This document shows positions 49,310 through 57,043 of a DNA stretch of 64,000 nucleotides, piece after piece; the first letter of the stretch is position 1, and every line of letters begins with the position of its first letter. Below the pieces are notes generated by a model, which did not search any database, was not told where the DNA came from, and was given only the letters and a program-made list of their open reading frames with translations. This DNA is from a virus. The position numbers and the translations under genes are program-made. The DNA lies in the IMG/VR virus record IMGVR_UViG_3300044701_003269, positions 62,001-126,000 of that record; one strand, written 5' to 3'.

Positions 49310-49447
49310 GTGAATGAAAACATTACTGATATTTTGATTGAAGCAATTGAGGATCAGCAAGAGCAAATAAATAGTCTCAAGGAAGAAAATCAATCTTTAA
49401 AAAATAAACTTTATTATGAATTTTGTAAAACTTGCATTGGAAAGTAA
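49310..49447 (+). CDS. Possible 45-aa coiled-coil peptide (S74 tail remnant)
   Basis: A GTG-started 45-codon frame (NENITDILIEAIEDQQEQIN, then SLKEENQSLKNKL) resembles the terminal coiled coil of S74 chaperones (LLIEAVKDQQKQIDELK at the end of 23484). It overlaps the next gene by 32 bp. It is either a detached chaperone tail left by recombination or an untranslated remnant. Confidence 0.35.
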   Translation: MNENITDILIEAIEDQQEQINSLKEENQSLKNKLYYEFCKTCIGK

Positions 49448-50390
49448 AGGCAGCATAAAGCCTTTACTTATTAACCCAGAAGATCTTACAGGACCATCAA
49501 TTACAAATCCTTCTGTCTTTGTTTATCAAAATAAGATATTAGTCAATCTTCGCAATGTAAATTACACTTTATATCACTCAGAACTCAATAGATTTGAGCA
49601 TATGTGGGGTCCGTTGTCCTACATTCACCCTGAGAATGATATGCACCTGCGAACGACTAACTACATCGCAGAACTTGATGACAACTTGGATATAGTTCAT
49701 TATTCAAAGATAGATACATCTAAGTTTGATACTTACAAACCACAATGGGACTTTGTGGGACTGGAAGATGTTCGTTTAGTAGAATGGAACGATAAGTTAT
49801 ATGGTATTGGTGTTCGCAGAGATTTAGACACCAAAGGAACTGGAAGAATGGAAATCAGTGAACTTGAGATTTCTGGTTCTGAAGTTAAGGAAGTGTTCCG
49901 ATATAGAATTCCAGGACCACCACCTGATAACGAGTACTGTATGAAGAACTGTACTCCAATCTTAGATAAACCATTTCATCTTTTAAAGTGGACCAATCCA
50001 ACTTGTTTGATGAAGTTTGATATTACTGGAAAAGAAACAGGGGTATTTGAAACAAATTCATATGCACCTACAAATAATGATTTGAGAGGTGGTTCTCAGG
50101 TCATTCCTTATAAAGGTGGTTACTTGTCAATTTTACACGAAACAGACCTTTATAAGAGTGAACAAGGAAGAAAAAACGCAACTTATAGACACCGTTTTGT
50201 GATTTGGAATAAAGATTTTCAAATTATTAAAGTATCCAAACTCTTCTCATTTATGAATATGAAGATTGAGTTTTGTTGTGGTATGGCAGAGTATAAGAAT
50301 GATTATCTCATTACCTTTGGAGCTCAAGATAATGCTGGGTATATTCTAAAAGTTTCTAAGAGTGTAGTGGAGGACTTTATCAATGAGTGA
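49416..50390 (+). CDS. GH130-like beta-propeller protein, 324 aa
   Basis: A predicted five-bladed propeller resembling glycoside phosphorylase/hydrolase (GH130-like) proteins. Hallmarks are GLEDVRLVEWNDKLYGIGVR at 115-134 (the GxEDxR motif), NPTCLMKFDITGKETG, RGGSQVIPYKGGYLSILHET (split by one blade), and YRHRFVIWNKDFQIIKVSK. The catalytic residues of true enzymes are not certain here, so it could be a glycan-binding or phosphorylase-like protein. It overlaps the following TPR-methyltransferase gene by 8 bp, so the two are coupled. The annotation is moderate in confidence. Confidence 0.6.
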   Translation: MNFVKLALESKGSIKPLLINPEDLTGPSITNPSVFVYQNKILVNLRNVNYTLYHSELNRFEHMWGPLSYIHPENDMHLRTTNYIAELDDNLDIVHYSKIDTSKFDTYKPQWDFVGLEDVRLVEWNDKLYGIGVRRDLDTKGTGRMEISELEISGSEVKEVFRYRIPGPPPDNEYCMKNCTPILDKPFHLLKWTNPTCLMKFDITGKETGVFETNSYAPTNNDLRGGSQVIPYKGGYLSILHETDLYKSEQGRKNATYRHRFVIWNKDFQIIKVSKLFSFMNMKIEFCCGMAEYKNDYLITFGAQDNAGYILKVSKSVVEDFINE

Positions 50391-51621
50391 ACTAATTCAA
50401 TTTTCTTTAGATACAGAAAATGCAGAGAAGAATTATAATCTTGCCAAATGGTATGAAAATCAGGGACATACTGCACCTGCACTTACATACTATTTGAGAG
50501 CATCTGAAAGGACAGAAGATAAAACATTTGCATATAAGTGTCTAATAAAAGGATATTATTGTTATAATTCTCAAAAATCAAGGGATAATTCTGAAAAAAT
50601 ATTCCTTCAAAATGCAATTTCCCTTCTACCAAAAAGACCTGAGGCATATTTTCTAATTTCTCAATTTTATGAGAGACAAAAGAATTGGCAAGAATCTTAC
50701 ATCTATGCATCATTAGGATTAGAATGTTGTGATTTAGATTTAGAACCATTGGAAGAGAGTAATTATCCAGGAAAGTATGGCCTAATCTTTCAAAAAGCAG
50801 TGTGTGGATATTGGTGGGGTAAGGGACAAGAGGCAAGAATTCTTTTCCAAGATTTGATTGATAATTATCAAATGGAAAAACAGTATTATGACCTTGTAGT
50901 ATCTAATATCACTAAACTTGGTTCAGGTCCGAAAGAAATTGTATTCCGACAATATACTAAAGAAAATTTAGATAAACTCAGATTTAAATTTGATGGTTGC
51001 GAAAACATAAAAGAAAATTATTCACAAGTGTACCAAGATATGTTTACTCTTTTTATGCACGATGGAAAGAGAAATGGAACATACCTTGAAGTAGGAAGTG
51101 GAGACCCATTCTGGCTAAACAATACTTACTTACTTGAGTCACAATTTAACTGGAAAGGAGTTGGTATTGAGTATAACCAATCTCTATGTGAAAAATATAC
51201 CAAAAATCGTAAAAATCCAGTTATTTGTAAAGATGCTCACCAAGTTAATTTTAGAGAACTTCTGAACTCTTCTTTTGGCACTAAAGAAATTGATTACCTA
51301 CAACTTGATTGCGAACCATCAGAATCAACTTATAGAATACTGACATCATTACCCTTAGATGAATATAAGTTTGCTGTGATTACATACGAACACGATTATT
51401 ATGTTGATGTCTCAAGGACATATAGAGATAAATCAAGGGAGTATTTGAAGTCCAAAGGATATAAACTTGTGGTTTCAAATGTTTCACCAACAACTTGGAG
51501 TTCTTTTGAAGACTGGTGGGTTCATCCGGATTTAATTTCCAAGAAAAGAATTAAACAAATTAAAAACAAAGACAAATCTGTTAAAAAAATAGACGATTAT
51601 ATGCTTAGTGGACAGTCATAA
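50383..51621 (+). CDS. TPR-FkbM methyltransferase fusion, 412 aa
   Basis: Residues 10-175 contain TPR-like helical pairs (NYNLAKWYENQGHTAPALTY, AYFLISQFYERQKNWQESYI). Residues 212-385 match FkbM-type S-adenosylmethionine-dependent methyltransferases: YSQVYQDMFTLFM, then motif I as YLEVGSGDPFWLNNTYLLES, KGVGIEYNQSLCEKY and EIDYLQLDCEPSES. The end is lysine-rich. FkbM enzymes often O-methylate sugars. It overlaps the GH130-like gene upstream and is closed by a terminator, so the pair forms a two-gene unit possibly acting on glycans. Confidence 0.82.
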   Translation: MSELIQFSLDTENAEKNYNLAKWYENQGHTAPALTYYLRASERTEDKTFAYKCLIKGYYCYNSQKSRDNSEKIFLQNAISLLPKRPEAYFLISQFYERQKNWQESYIYASLGLECCDLDLEPLEESNYPGKYGLIFQKAVCGYWWGKGQEARILFQDLIDNYQMEKQYYDLVVSNITKLGSGPKEIVFRQYTKENLDKLRFKFDGCENIKENYSQVYQDMFTLFMHDGKRNGTYLEVGSGDPFWLNNTYLLESQFNWKGVGIEYNQSLCEKYTKNRKNPVICKDAHQVNFRELLNSSFGTKEIDYLQLDCEPSESTYRILTSLPLDEYKFAVITYEHDYYVDVSRTYRDKSREYLKSKGYKLVVSNVSPTTWSSFEDWWVHPDLISKKRIKQIKNKDKSVKKIDDYMLSGQS

Positions 51622-51635
51622 AACTGTCACACCCT

Positions 51636-51661
51636 ACCCCTGAAAGACCTTCAGGGGTTTT
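51636..51661 (+). terminator. Intrinsic terminator with overlapping -10-like box
   Basis: Stem ACCCCTGAA/TTCAGGGGT and a TTTTA end. It is preceded by ACTGTCACA and followed by TATAGTA (51661-51667), an arrangement repeated at 54158-54201 and 55035-55080. Confidence 0.8.
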
Positions 51662-51666
51662 ATAGT

Positions 51667-51792
51667 AGCCACAGTTCACCAGATACCAATGAGGTATTCC
51701 AACCTAGACCGACTGATTTTTGTTGGTAGTTTTATTTGGGTCGCACACTGGGCGACAAAAGTATCTGAAGTCGTCCTTAAGTCTTTGTTCTG
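51667..51792 (+). other. Non-coding leader with hairpins
   Basis: No open frame of any credible length. Inverted repeats GATACC/GGTATT (near 51682) and GTCGC/GCGAC (near 51741) could fold in the 5' leader of the SprT-like gene. No known riboswitch recognised. Confidence 0.35.
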
Positions 51793-52221
51793 ATGTATTC
51801 CCTTGATATTACGGGATATAATGCCCGTAAGAGACGTGTAGAAGACACTGTGGCTTGGTTTCTTGGGAAATACTTACCACGTCATCACATTCACGTTGAA
51901 GTGCTACATAGAGGTCTTCGTAGGGAAGAATCTTATGGGTATTGTTCTGTCTCTGGAGACATTTACAGACCCCGTGAGTTTCTGATTGAAATTGACCCTA
52001 AACTTGACCTTGAGCTTTATACAAAGACAATCATACACGAGTTAATTCATCTTCGTCAATGGGTTCAAGGAACTCTGAAAGAACGTAGAGGAAAGATGTA
52101 TTACAAGGACATTAATTGTGATGACTTAGATTACTGGGAACAACCACACGAAGTAGAAGCTCACTCACTCGAACAGATGTATTACGAAGACTACTTGACG
52201 GATACCCATAAGAGTGTGTAG
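51793..52221 (+). CDS. SprT-like zinc metallopeptidase, 142 aa
   Basis: Residues 82-86 are HELIH, the HExxH zinc motif, inside KTIIHELIHLRQWVQG. The third ligand is probably H119, E122 or H124 in EQPHEVEAHSLEQ. The N-terminal part (EDTVAWFLGKYLPRHHIHVE) resembles the SprT-like entry helix. At 142 aa it is a minimal catalytic domain without the zinc ribbon of SprT/Spartan. It is read from a leader with a TATAGT box at its 5' end. It could process host or DNA-bound proteins early in infection; that is inference. Confidence 0.8.
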   Translation: MYSLDITGYNARKRRVEDTVAWFLGKYLPRHHIHVEVLHRGLRREESYGYCSVSGDIYRPREFLIEIDPKLDLELYTKTIIHELIHLRQWVQGTLKERRGKMYYKDINCDDLDYWEQPHEVEAHSLEQMYYEDYLTDTHKSV

Positions 52222-52265
52222 AATACCTTTGTCGAGGTTGATAAAAATATAGGCTCATAAAGCTC

Positions 52266-52760
52266 ATGAAAACAGTAGAAAGACACAAATACGATAAGAA
52301 TACCATCGTAAAGACAAGAAGATTAATTTTTAATCCTTATGAATATACTGAAAAGAATATGTGTCTTGTTGTGGGGTTGGTTCGTAGGAACTTAACCCCA
52401 GATTTGTTGAAAGGTAGAAAGAAACTGATGTATCCTGATGATGTAAAGACTAATCCCTGTTACGGTCATTGCTATCATTCCAGTCAAGCATTATTTTATC
52501 TTATGAATACAGACCAGTTAGTTCCAATGAGTGCAGAAGACTACAGAGGAGAAAAGCACTGGTGGTTACAGAATGGTGAAAAGATTTATGATGTAACTGC
52601 AGAGCAATATTATACTGTAGGGAAACTACCTCCTTATGCTTCTGGTAAGAAAACGGCATGGTATGGATGGAAAGGAAGACCACAACAGATTTCATTAGAT
52701 TTGATGGTTAGAGTACTTGGTGAGCGATTAGTGAGTGATGAGACATTCAAGGTCAATTAA
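52266..52760 (+). CDS. Possible cysteine-centre (YunG-like) protein, 164 aa
   Basis: Around residues 65-72 is CYGHCYHSSQALFYLM and around 96-111 is GEKHWWLQNGEKIYDVTAEQ. Cys69, His98 and Asp109 lie in the order of a transglutaminase/NlpC-like triad, and the GHC ... HxW ... DxT spacing resembles YunG-like proteins of phages and bacilli. No signal peptide. It starts 44 bp after the SprT-like gene, and both probably share one early transcript. Function unknown; the triad reading is tentative. Confidence 0.6.
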   Translation: MKTVERHKYDKNTIVKTRRLIFNPYEYTEKNMCLVVGLVRRNLTPDLLKGRKKLMYPDDVKTNPCYGHCYHSSQALFYLMNTDQLVPMSAEDYRGEKHWWLQNGEKIYDVTAEQYYTVGKLPPYASGKKTAWYGWKGRPQQISLDLMVRVLGERLVSDETFKVN

Positions 52761-52832
52761 AGTTACTTAGCTCTAAAGTGGATCTATAGTGTGAGGGACA
52801 AACGGTTCATACCACTTCCTTCACTGCCACAC

Positions 52833-52861
52833 TTGACAATGCTCTTCTGCTTTGTTATAGT
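52833..52861 (+). promoter_or_regulatory. Sigma70-type promoter
   Basis: TTGACA (52833-52838), a 17-bp spacer and TATAGT (52856-52861). It drives the gene at 52934. A perfect 16-bp palindrome follows 7 bp downstream. Confidence 0.8.
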
Positions 52862-52867
52862 AATCAC

Positions 52868-52883
52868 GTTGGAAATTTCCAAC
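52868..52883 (+). promoter_or_regulatory. Palindrome downstream of promoter (possible operator)
   Basis: GTTGGAAATTTCCAAC is a perfect 16-bp palindrome at about +1 to +16 of the predicted transcript. It could bind a dimeric repressor. It has no hairpin-friendly loop, so an RNA role is less likely. Confidence 0.5.
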
Positions 52884-52933
52884 ACAATGGTTCCGCTGCC
52901 TTAAAGCGTGTTCTTTACTTACAATTGTCAATC

Positions 52934-54145
52934 ATGACCACCGTTTCATATTCCGACAACCAGGTCGGTTCTTTTGCGCAAAAAATCCTTGGAATTAAAC
53001 TTCTAGAGGATTCTAAATTTGCGAAACTTCGTAATATGGTTGAGGATAATCTTGACCAAGTTGAGGTCATTTATCCTGAAGGAGAATGTTCTCTCGATGT
53101 TGAAAATTTTGTTGAAAAACAAAAAAATCAAACTAATGAAAAACAAACCTATTCTGTTTCAGTTCCTGTAAATCTTATTGAATATGCTCAAGGACAAATT
53201 CGTTTAATTCAACCTAGTTTTTGTGAAGAAAATTTCACAAACTATAAATTTAAAGTAAATTTCCAGGAGTCAGAAACTCCGGTGTTTATCTTTAATGAAA
53301 AAACTGGAAGGTTTCAAGTTACTAAAAAACAACATACTACAATGCAAGCTTTGGCAATTGCATCTGCAGTAAATCCTAACATGACGATTAGGGGTCGTGT
53401 TGTTGCTTTTAACTCAGATGTTAATCAAGAAGTCCGCGATCTTGAAGCATCTAATATTTTTTACCGAGAGGTAAAATCTATCAATACCACAAAAGATTGG
53501 GAAAAACTTGAGCACCGCTGTCAACTTCATGAAGAAAGTGCTCTTCGTACTCGCTCCTTTTATCTGAGTATTCCTGGACTTACTTGGCAACCAGTTTCTC
53601 ACGCTTATCCATTGGTGCAAAATTCTAAATGCACCATCACAAAAGTTCGTGAAATGGAACGCCTTGTTGGATGGGCTATTAACGATGACCGTCTAGATGT
53701 TCTGAAGGAGATTGTTGAATCTCTTTCCACAGAAATCAATTGGGACAAAGAATCAGAATCTAAAGAAATTTCTTCATATCTTGTCAAAGCACTTTATAAT
53801 TTTGATAAGATTATGGTTCCAATCTATGAAGAAAAAACTGGTGAAACTTTCGATACAATTGAATTTATTCGCTGGTACTTTAAGAACAAAGTCCGTAAAC
53901 AATCCATGGTGATTGGTAGCACTAAAGATACTAAAGGTGCCTGGCTTCAAGTTCTTCAAGTGTGCAATCGTGTTAACAACTACATGACGAGTGAAGGTTT
54001 CGTTGAAGAAGCTTTCTTCACTTCAAAGAACAAATCTTTTGTTCAGTCTGTAATTAACCTCTGCAATGCAAATCGTAAAAAGGGAAACTTGACTCCAGAA
54101 AAAGAAATCAAAGGTCAAATTACCGCTCGCTGCGATAGTTTCTAA
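52934..54145 (+). CDS. Conserved hypothetical protein, 403 aa
   Basis: The ATG at 52934 is chosen over an in-frame TTG 9 bp upstream. The product (TTVSYSDNQVGSFAQKILGI...) has a helical start, a beta-rich middle (TYSVSVPVNLIEYAQGQIRL, TPVFIFNEKTGRFQVTKKQH) and a helical C-terminal half (EEAFFTSKNKSFVQSVINLC). No membrane segment or catalytic motif is recognised. It is the largest gene of the early region, transcribed alone from a consensus promoter with a palindrome at its start and closed by a strong terminator, which implies special regulation. Function unknown. Confidence 0.8.
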   Translation: MTTVSYSDNQVGSFAQKILGIKLLEDSKFAKLRNMVEDNLDQVEVIYPEGECSLDVENFVEKQKNQTNEKQTYSVSVPVNLIEYAQGQIRLIQPSFCEENFTNYKFKVNFQESETPVFIFNEKTGRFQVTKKQHTTMQALAIASAVNPNMTIRGRVVAFNSDVNQEVRDLEASNIFYREVKSINTTKDWEKLEHRCQLHEESALRTRSFYLSIPGLTWQPVSHAYPLVQNSKCTITKVREMERLVGWAINDDRLDVLKEIVESLSTEINWDKESESKEISSYLVKALYNFDKIMVPIYEEKTGETFDTIEFIRWYFKNKVRKQSMVIGSTKDTKGAWLQVLQVCNRVNNYMTSEGFVEEAFFTSKNKSFVQSVINLCNANRKKGNLTPEKEIKGQITARCDSF

Positions 54146-54165
54146 TCCAGTAACCACACTGTCAC

Positions 54166-54191
54166 AAGGGGTCGCTACTGACCCCTTTTTT
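54166..54191 (+). terminator. Intrinsic terminator
   Basis: Stem AAGGGGTC/GACCCCTT with a 6-nt loop and a T-run. It is preceded by ACTGTCACA; TATAAT (54196-54201) follows 5 bp later and could be a -10 box for the next gene, but no good -35 is visible. Confidence 0.85.
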
Positions 54192-54222
54192 GTTCTATAA
54201 TACCTTCAGTTCTTAAAACACC

Positions 54223-54429
54223 ATGCCTACTAAGGTCAAAAAACAACTCATCAATGTTGCACCCAAGAGTTCGAAAGCGAAGAACCGCTTTTCAAATCTG
54301 ATGGATAGACTTCACGCAATGGAAGTAGAGCAAGAGAATGAAACACAATTGTTTGTAGTTTCTATTAACCACCAATACTGCTTTTGGTTGAATAAGGAAA
54401 ATGACCCACATTGGAACATTATTAAATAG
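54223..54429 (+). CDS. Small basic protein, 68 aa
   Basis: The N-terminal half is basic (PTKVKKQLINVAPKSSKAKN, RFSNLMDRLHAM), followed by an acidic hinge and a beta C-terminus (ETQLFVVSINHQYCFWLNKE). No ribosome-binding site is visible; the ATG lies 21 bp after TATAAT. No family recognised; nucleic-acid binding is possible from the charge pattern only. Confidence 0.68.
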   Translation: MPTKVKKQLINVAPKSSKAKNRFSNLMDRLHAMEVEQENETQLFVVSINHQYCFWLNKENDPHWNIIK

Positions 54430-54446
54430 CTGTTAGTTGGAAAGTT

Positions 54447-54632
54447 ATGGTTGCCTTACTTGCTACAACTGTAATCAGCTGCTCTGATGCTTTTAGGATT
54501 ATTAATCGCATTGGAAATGTAATCGGACTTTCATATCAACAAAAGATAGAAGTCGTTAAAGTAGTCAGCCAGCACGTTCCTTCCTGTCCTCTGAAAATTA
54601 TTTCTGATGAAAGACCAAAATCCAGTGATTGA
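54447..54632 (+). CDS. Small protein with hydrophobic N-terminus, 61 aa
   Basis: VALLATTVISCSDAFRIINR contains a short hydrophobic stretch with a lipobox-like ISC; ribosome-binding sequence TTGGAAAG precedes it. It overlaps the next gene by 26 bp. The rest is helical with several Val and Lys (KIEVVKVVSQHVPSCPLK). Membrane association or a lipoprotein is possible but the signal is short. Confidence 0.55.
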   Translation: MVALLATTVISCSDAFRIINRIGNVIGLSYQQKIEVVKVVSQHVPSCPLKIISDERPKSSD

Positions 54633-54801
54633 TGAAGAATCCAAAGACATAAAGTGGAATCGTGGGTTAGATTTGTTTATTGAATCAGTGCATAAACCTG
54701 ATAGTGAGTTGCGACAGTGTGCTCACAATCAAAAATGCTACAATGAGTTAATGGAAGTGCGTGCTACTGTGCTAGAATATCTAAAAACAATAAGAAGATG
54801 A
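54607..54801 (+). CDS. Small helical protein, 64 aa
   Basis: Overlaps the previous gene by 26 bp and the next by 4 bp. An acidic N-terminus (KDQNPVIDEESKDIKWNRGL) is followed by a helical part with two cysteines (RQCAHNQKCYNELMEVRATV). No motif recognised. Confidence 0.6.
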   Translation: MKDQNPVIDEESKDIKWNRGLDLFIESVHKPDSELRQCAHNQKCYNELMEVRATVLEYLKTIRR

Positions 54802-55034
54802 CAGCACAATACATCTATCTCATCATCTTCTTTTGTGTTGGATATTTAATCGTTACAGATCAAAGTGTTGCAAGAGCAGTTGTATTTGTAACTCAAATCC
54901 TTAAGAATAAGTTTCTGGTGTTTAAGTGGTGGTTCATTCATAATCCCCGTCTTCCTTGGGCAAAGTATTCAATGTATAGAAACTCTATGAAGATGGCAGA
55001 GGATCTAATGAAAGAACTTGAGGGCAGACAATAA
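54798..55034 (+). CDS. Small membrane protein, 78 aa
   Basis: Residues 4-20 (QYIYLIIFFCVGYLIVTD) form a clear membrane segment; the rest is a basic helical part (NKFLVFKWWFIHNPRLPWAK). The ATGA overlap couples it to the gene upstream. A single-pass membrane protein with its charged tail on the cytoplasmic side is most likely. It ends the short operon before the terminator at 55045. Confidence 0.7.
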   Translation: MTAQYIYLIIFFCVGYLIVTDQSVARAVVFVTQILKNKFLVFKWWFIHNPRLPWAKYSMYRNSMKMAEDLMKELEGRQ

Positions 55035-55044
55035 ACTGTCACAC

Positions 55045-55072
55045 GACCCATTGATTTTTCTGTCAATGGGTC
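55045..55072 (+). terminator. Terminator hairpin containing a promoter -35 box
   Basis: Stem GACCCATTGA/TCAATGGGTC (10 bp) with a TTTTTCTG-type loop. The 3' side has only a short T-rich run. It is preceded by ACTGTCACA, as at 51622 and 54158. Confidence 0.65.
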
Positions 55073-55079
55073 TTATAGT
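55051..55079 (+). promoter_or_regulatory. Sigma70-type promoter within terminator
   Basis: TTGATT (55051-55056), a 17-bp spacer and TATAGT (55074-55079). The -35 lies in the hairpin's 5' arm and loop. It would drive the small-gene array from 55104. Confidence 0.68.
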
Positions 55080-55103
55080 ATAAACATTGAAACACCTTTG
55101 AAA

Positions 55104-55529
55104 ATGTCTTATTCTGCCGAGGTCAAATTTTCTTTTGACGCCACATTCACGCCCTCTTATAGTTCTTCATTCTCTGATGATGACTTTATCCCAGAAGAAC
55201 ACTATTTGATTACTGCTCCTGCTGCAGATTTGAATGCAAAGCAGTATTTCAAACTGTTTGAGAAGTTTCTGCTGTGTGTTGGTATGAACCCTGCAAGTAT
55301 TCGTAGTGGTGCTATGTCTCTGGTGTTTAATGAATGGGTTATTGAAGAAGAACAGCGTAAGGTCTGTGAGGAATATGAACTGACAATGAATGAAGACCTC
55401 CACAATAGGTTCATTGAGTGGAAGAAGAATGAAGAAGAACTTGCAGAAAAGATTGCAAACTCTGTGATTGGTGCAATGGGAACTGTACTGTCTGAAGAAG
55501 AACTAACCAACTTGGAGGAAGGTAAGTGA
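55104..55529 (+). CDS. Early protein, 141 aa
   Basis: The ATG at 55104 is preferred over an in-frame TTG at 55098. The N-terminal 40 residues are Ser/Asp/Phe-rich (SYSAEVKFSFDATFTPSYSS), the rest helical (LNAKQYFKLFEKFLLCVGMN, EEEQRKVCEEYELTMNED). It is the first gene of a 14-gene array in which nearly every gene overlaps its neighbour. No family recognised. Overlaps the next gene by 4 bp (GTGA). Confidence 0.72.
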   Translation: MSYSAEVKFSFDATFTPSYSSSFSDDDFIPEEHYLITAPAADLNAKQYFKLFEKFLLCVGMNPASIRSGAMSLVFNEWVIEEEQRKVCEEYELTMNEDLHNRFIEWKKNEEELAEKIANSVIGAMGTVLSEEELTNLEEGK

Positions 55530-55723
55530 GTGATAGGTCGCAAGAGTTTATGAGTTTCGTATGGGACCAACGAAACAATCAAGGTGCTGATACTGAAGAA
55601 AAACTGGTCGCAGCTATTCTTTCCATTGCTGCCGAATATGTAGTCTCATACAACGCACAGGATGGAAGAGTTGTATTGGATAAAAATGACTTATTGCAAC
55701 TTGCTGAGGAACTAAAGCAATGA
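55526..55723 (+). CDS. Small early protein, 65 aa
   Basis: GTG start in a GTGA overlap. The product (SDRSQEFMSFVWDQRNNQGA, EEKLVAAILSIAAEYVVSYN) is acidic and mostly helical. It ends in an ATGA overlap with the next gene. Function unknown. Confidence 0.65.
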   Translation: MSDRSQEFMSFVWDQRNNQGADTEEKLVAAILSIAAEYVVSYNAQDGRVVLDKNDLLQLAEELKQ

Positions 55724-55992
55724 AACTGATTTCTTTTAAACACCGTGAAGATTACGGGCACGAATGGTACGTTCAAGTTCTTCATAACAAATACTGGGCG
55801 CTTCTTCAAGCATCCGTTTCTTATAATGATTTTCCGTCGTGGCCCTATATCCAAATAAAATCGGGGATGGGGTCGTTATTAAGTCTTATGGTCTGTGTTT
55901 ATAAACTGGGATTTGATATTGGTATCTGTGAGCACACTTGGAACTTTGAATACCTTAATGAACTTGATGGTGAGGAAGATGAAAAAACTTGA
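55720..55992 (+). CDS. Early protein, 90 aa
   Basis: A beta-strand-rich start (LISFKHREDYGHEWYVQVLH), a hydrophobic middle (SGMGSLLSLMVCVYKLGFDI) that could be a short membrane helix, and an acidic end. Overlaps the next gene by 14 bp. The RHxD/HEWY cluster is unfamiliar; no function assigned. Confidence 0.66.
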   Translation: MKLISFKHREDYGHEWYVQVLHNKYWALLQASVSYNDFPSWPYIQIKSGMGSLLSLMVCVYKLGFDIGICEHTWNFEYLNELDGEEDEKT

Positions 55993-56227
55993 ATTTCGTC
56001 CAGTCACAATCACTTATGTGAGGACTATGATGTTCACACCAACAGCAGAAACATTTGAAGACTGGGATGTAGAACCAACACAAGAGAGTGTTTATGACTG
56101 GGCAGTAGAAGAGTTTCTCACTACAATAGAAGAAGAAGCAAAGGATGGTGAGTGGAGAAACTTTACCATTATTACAGAAGACCAACCACCAGTAGAAGTT
56201 GAATGGGGTGAAGAAGATTATGACTGA
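55979..56227 (+). CDS. Acidic early protein, 82 aa
   Basis: The ATG at 55979 has GAGGAAG upstream and overlaps the previous gene by 14 bp. The product (KKLEFRPVTITYVRTMMFTP, EDWDVEPTQESVYDWAVEEF) is strongly acidic toward the end (EVEWGEEDYD). Acidic DNA-mimic or adaptor roles are possible but unsupported. Confidence 0.65.
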   Translation: MKKLEFRPVTITYVRTMMFTPTAETFEDWDVEPTQESVYDWAVEEFLTTIEEEAKDGEWRNFTIITEDQPPVEVEWGEEDYD

Positions 56228-56438
56228 ACGAGCACAAAAAATCTGGGATACTTACATCAACGGATATTCTGAAGCACTAATGACCCCTGTGGAGAATTTT
56301 TCTACTTATTTGGATAATGATAGTAGAAAGATTATTGCTTCTGTTCTCCGTGAAGTCATCAACCAACTCCAACAAAGCCCTGGTGTGATTATGTGTGCTG
56401 ATGTGTTAGAATTGTGTGAGGAGATTGAAAACTTATGA
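56220..56438 (+). CDS. Small helical early protein, 72 aa
   Basis: The ATG at 56220 overlaps the previous gene by 8 bp. TERAQKIWDTYINGYSEALM then DNDSRKIIASVLREVINQLQ form an amphipathic helix set. The next gene overlaps by 4 bp. No family recognised. Confidence 0.65.
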   Translation: MTERAQKIWDTYINGYSEALMTPVENFSTYLDNDSRKIIASVLREVINQLQQSPGVIMCADVLELCEEIENL

Positions 56439-56725
56439 ACTCCAACATCAAAGACAATCTATTCCAAATTCAAGAGGTTGCTAACAAAGCCCTGGAACTT
56501 CATAAGAACTCCACAGAACGATTTGGTGGTGTAAATTATGCTAACCTACGAGTGGTGGATGTATGGGTGAAGTATAGTATTCACGAAGAGGATTTGGAGT
56601 ATGGTGTGCTGATTGAAGAGTGCTCACCAACTGCTTATGATTTACAGGATTATATGTTAGAATACTTGAAAGATAATCTACCTAATAATTTGGGGTGGAG
56701 CATTTATGTGGAGTTGGATTGGTAA
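56435..56725 (+). CDS. Small early protein, 96 aa
   Basis: Starts in an ATGA overlap. The helical N-terminus (NSNIKDNLFQIQEVANKALE) is followed by a beta-rich part (LRVVDVWVKYSIHEEDLEYG, VLIEECSPTAYDLQDY). Ends in a TAATG junction with the next gene. No family recognised. Confidence 0.66.
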   Translation: MNSNIKDNLFQIQEVANKALELHKNSTERFGGVNYANLRVVDVWVKYSIHEEDLEYGVLIEECSPTAYDLQDYMLEYLKDNLPNNLGWSIYVELDW

Positions 56726-56889
56726 TGACTAAAACACAATCAGCATTAGAACGAGTTATTATTGAACTTGATAGTTGGTGTGATAATTGGACTCCCACAT
56801 CTTATAATGACCCTCGCATTAGTTTGAGACAGATTGCTGACCGTGCCCGTAATGTTTTAGAACAGGAGAAAACGAATGAAAGCTGCTAA
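56725..56889 (+). CDS. Small early protein, 54 aa
   Basis: The ATG at 56725 shares one base with the previous stop. TKTQSALERVIIELDSWCDN and RISLRQIADRARNVLEQEKT are both helical, suggesting a two-helix peptide. Overlaps the next gene by 14 bp. Confidence 0.6.
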   Translation: MTKTQSALERVIIELDSWCDNWTPTSYNDPRISLRQIADRARNVLEQEKTNESC

Positions 56890-57043
56890 TGTTATCTTTT
56901 ACACTTTGGTGGGTGTTTGTGTAATGGGAATGATTTATAGTAATTCAAAACCAGACAAAACACCACAACATACTTCCACAGTTTCTGGTTCCTCTGGAGA
57001 ACTTAACTGTGGTACATCTTGCACCACTAAAAATGACCCTTGA
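56876..57043 (+). CDS. Small secreted or membrane protein, 55 aa
   Basis: Residues 4-20 (ANVIFYTLVGVCVMGMIYS) form a hydrophobic segment, followed by a polar Ser/Thr-rich tail (PQHTSTVSGSSGELNCGTSC) with a CGTSC pair. Probably a membrane-anchored or exported peptide. It overlaps its neighbours by 14 and 11 bp. Confidence 0.6.
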   Translation: MKAANVIFYTLVGVCVMGMIYSNSKPDKTPQHTSTVSGSSGELNCGTSCTTKNDP

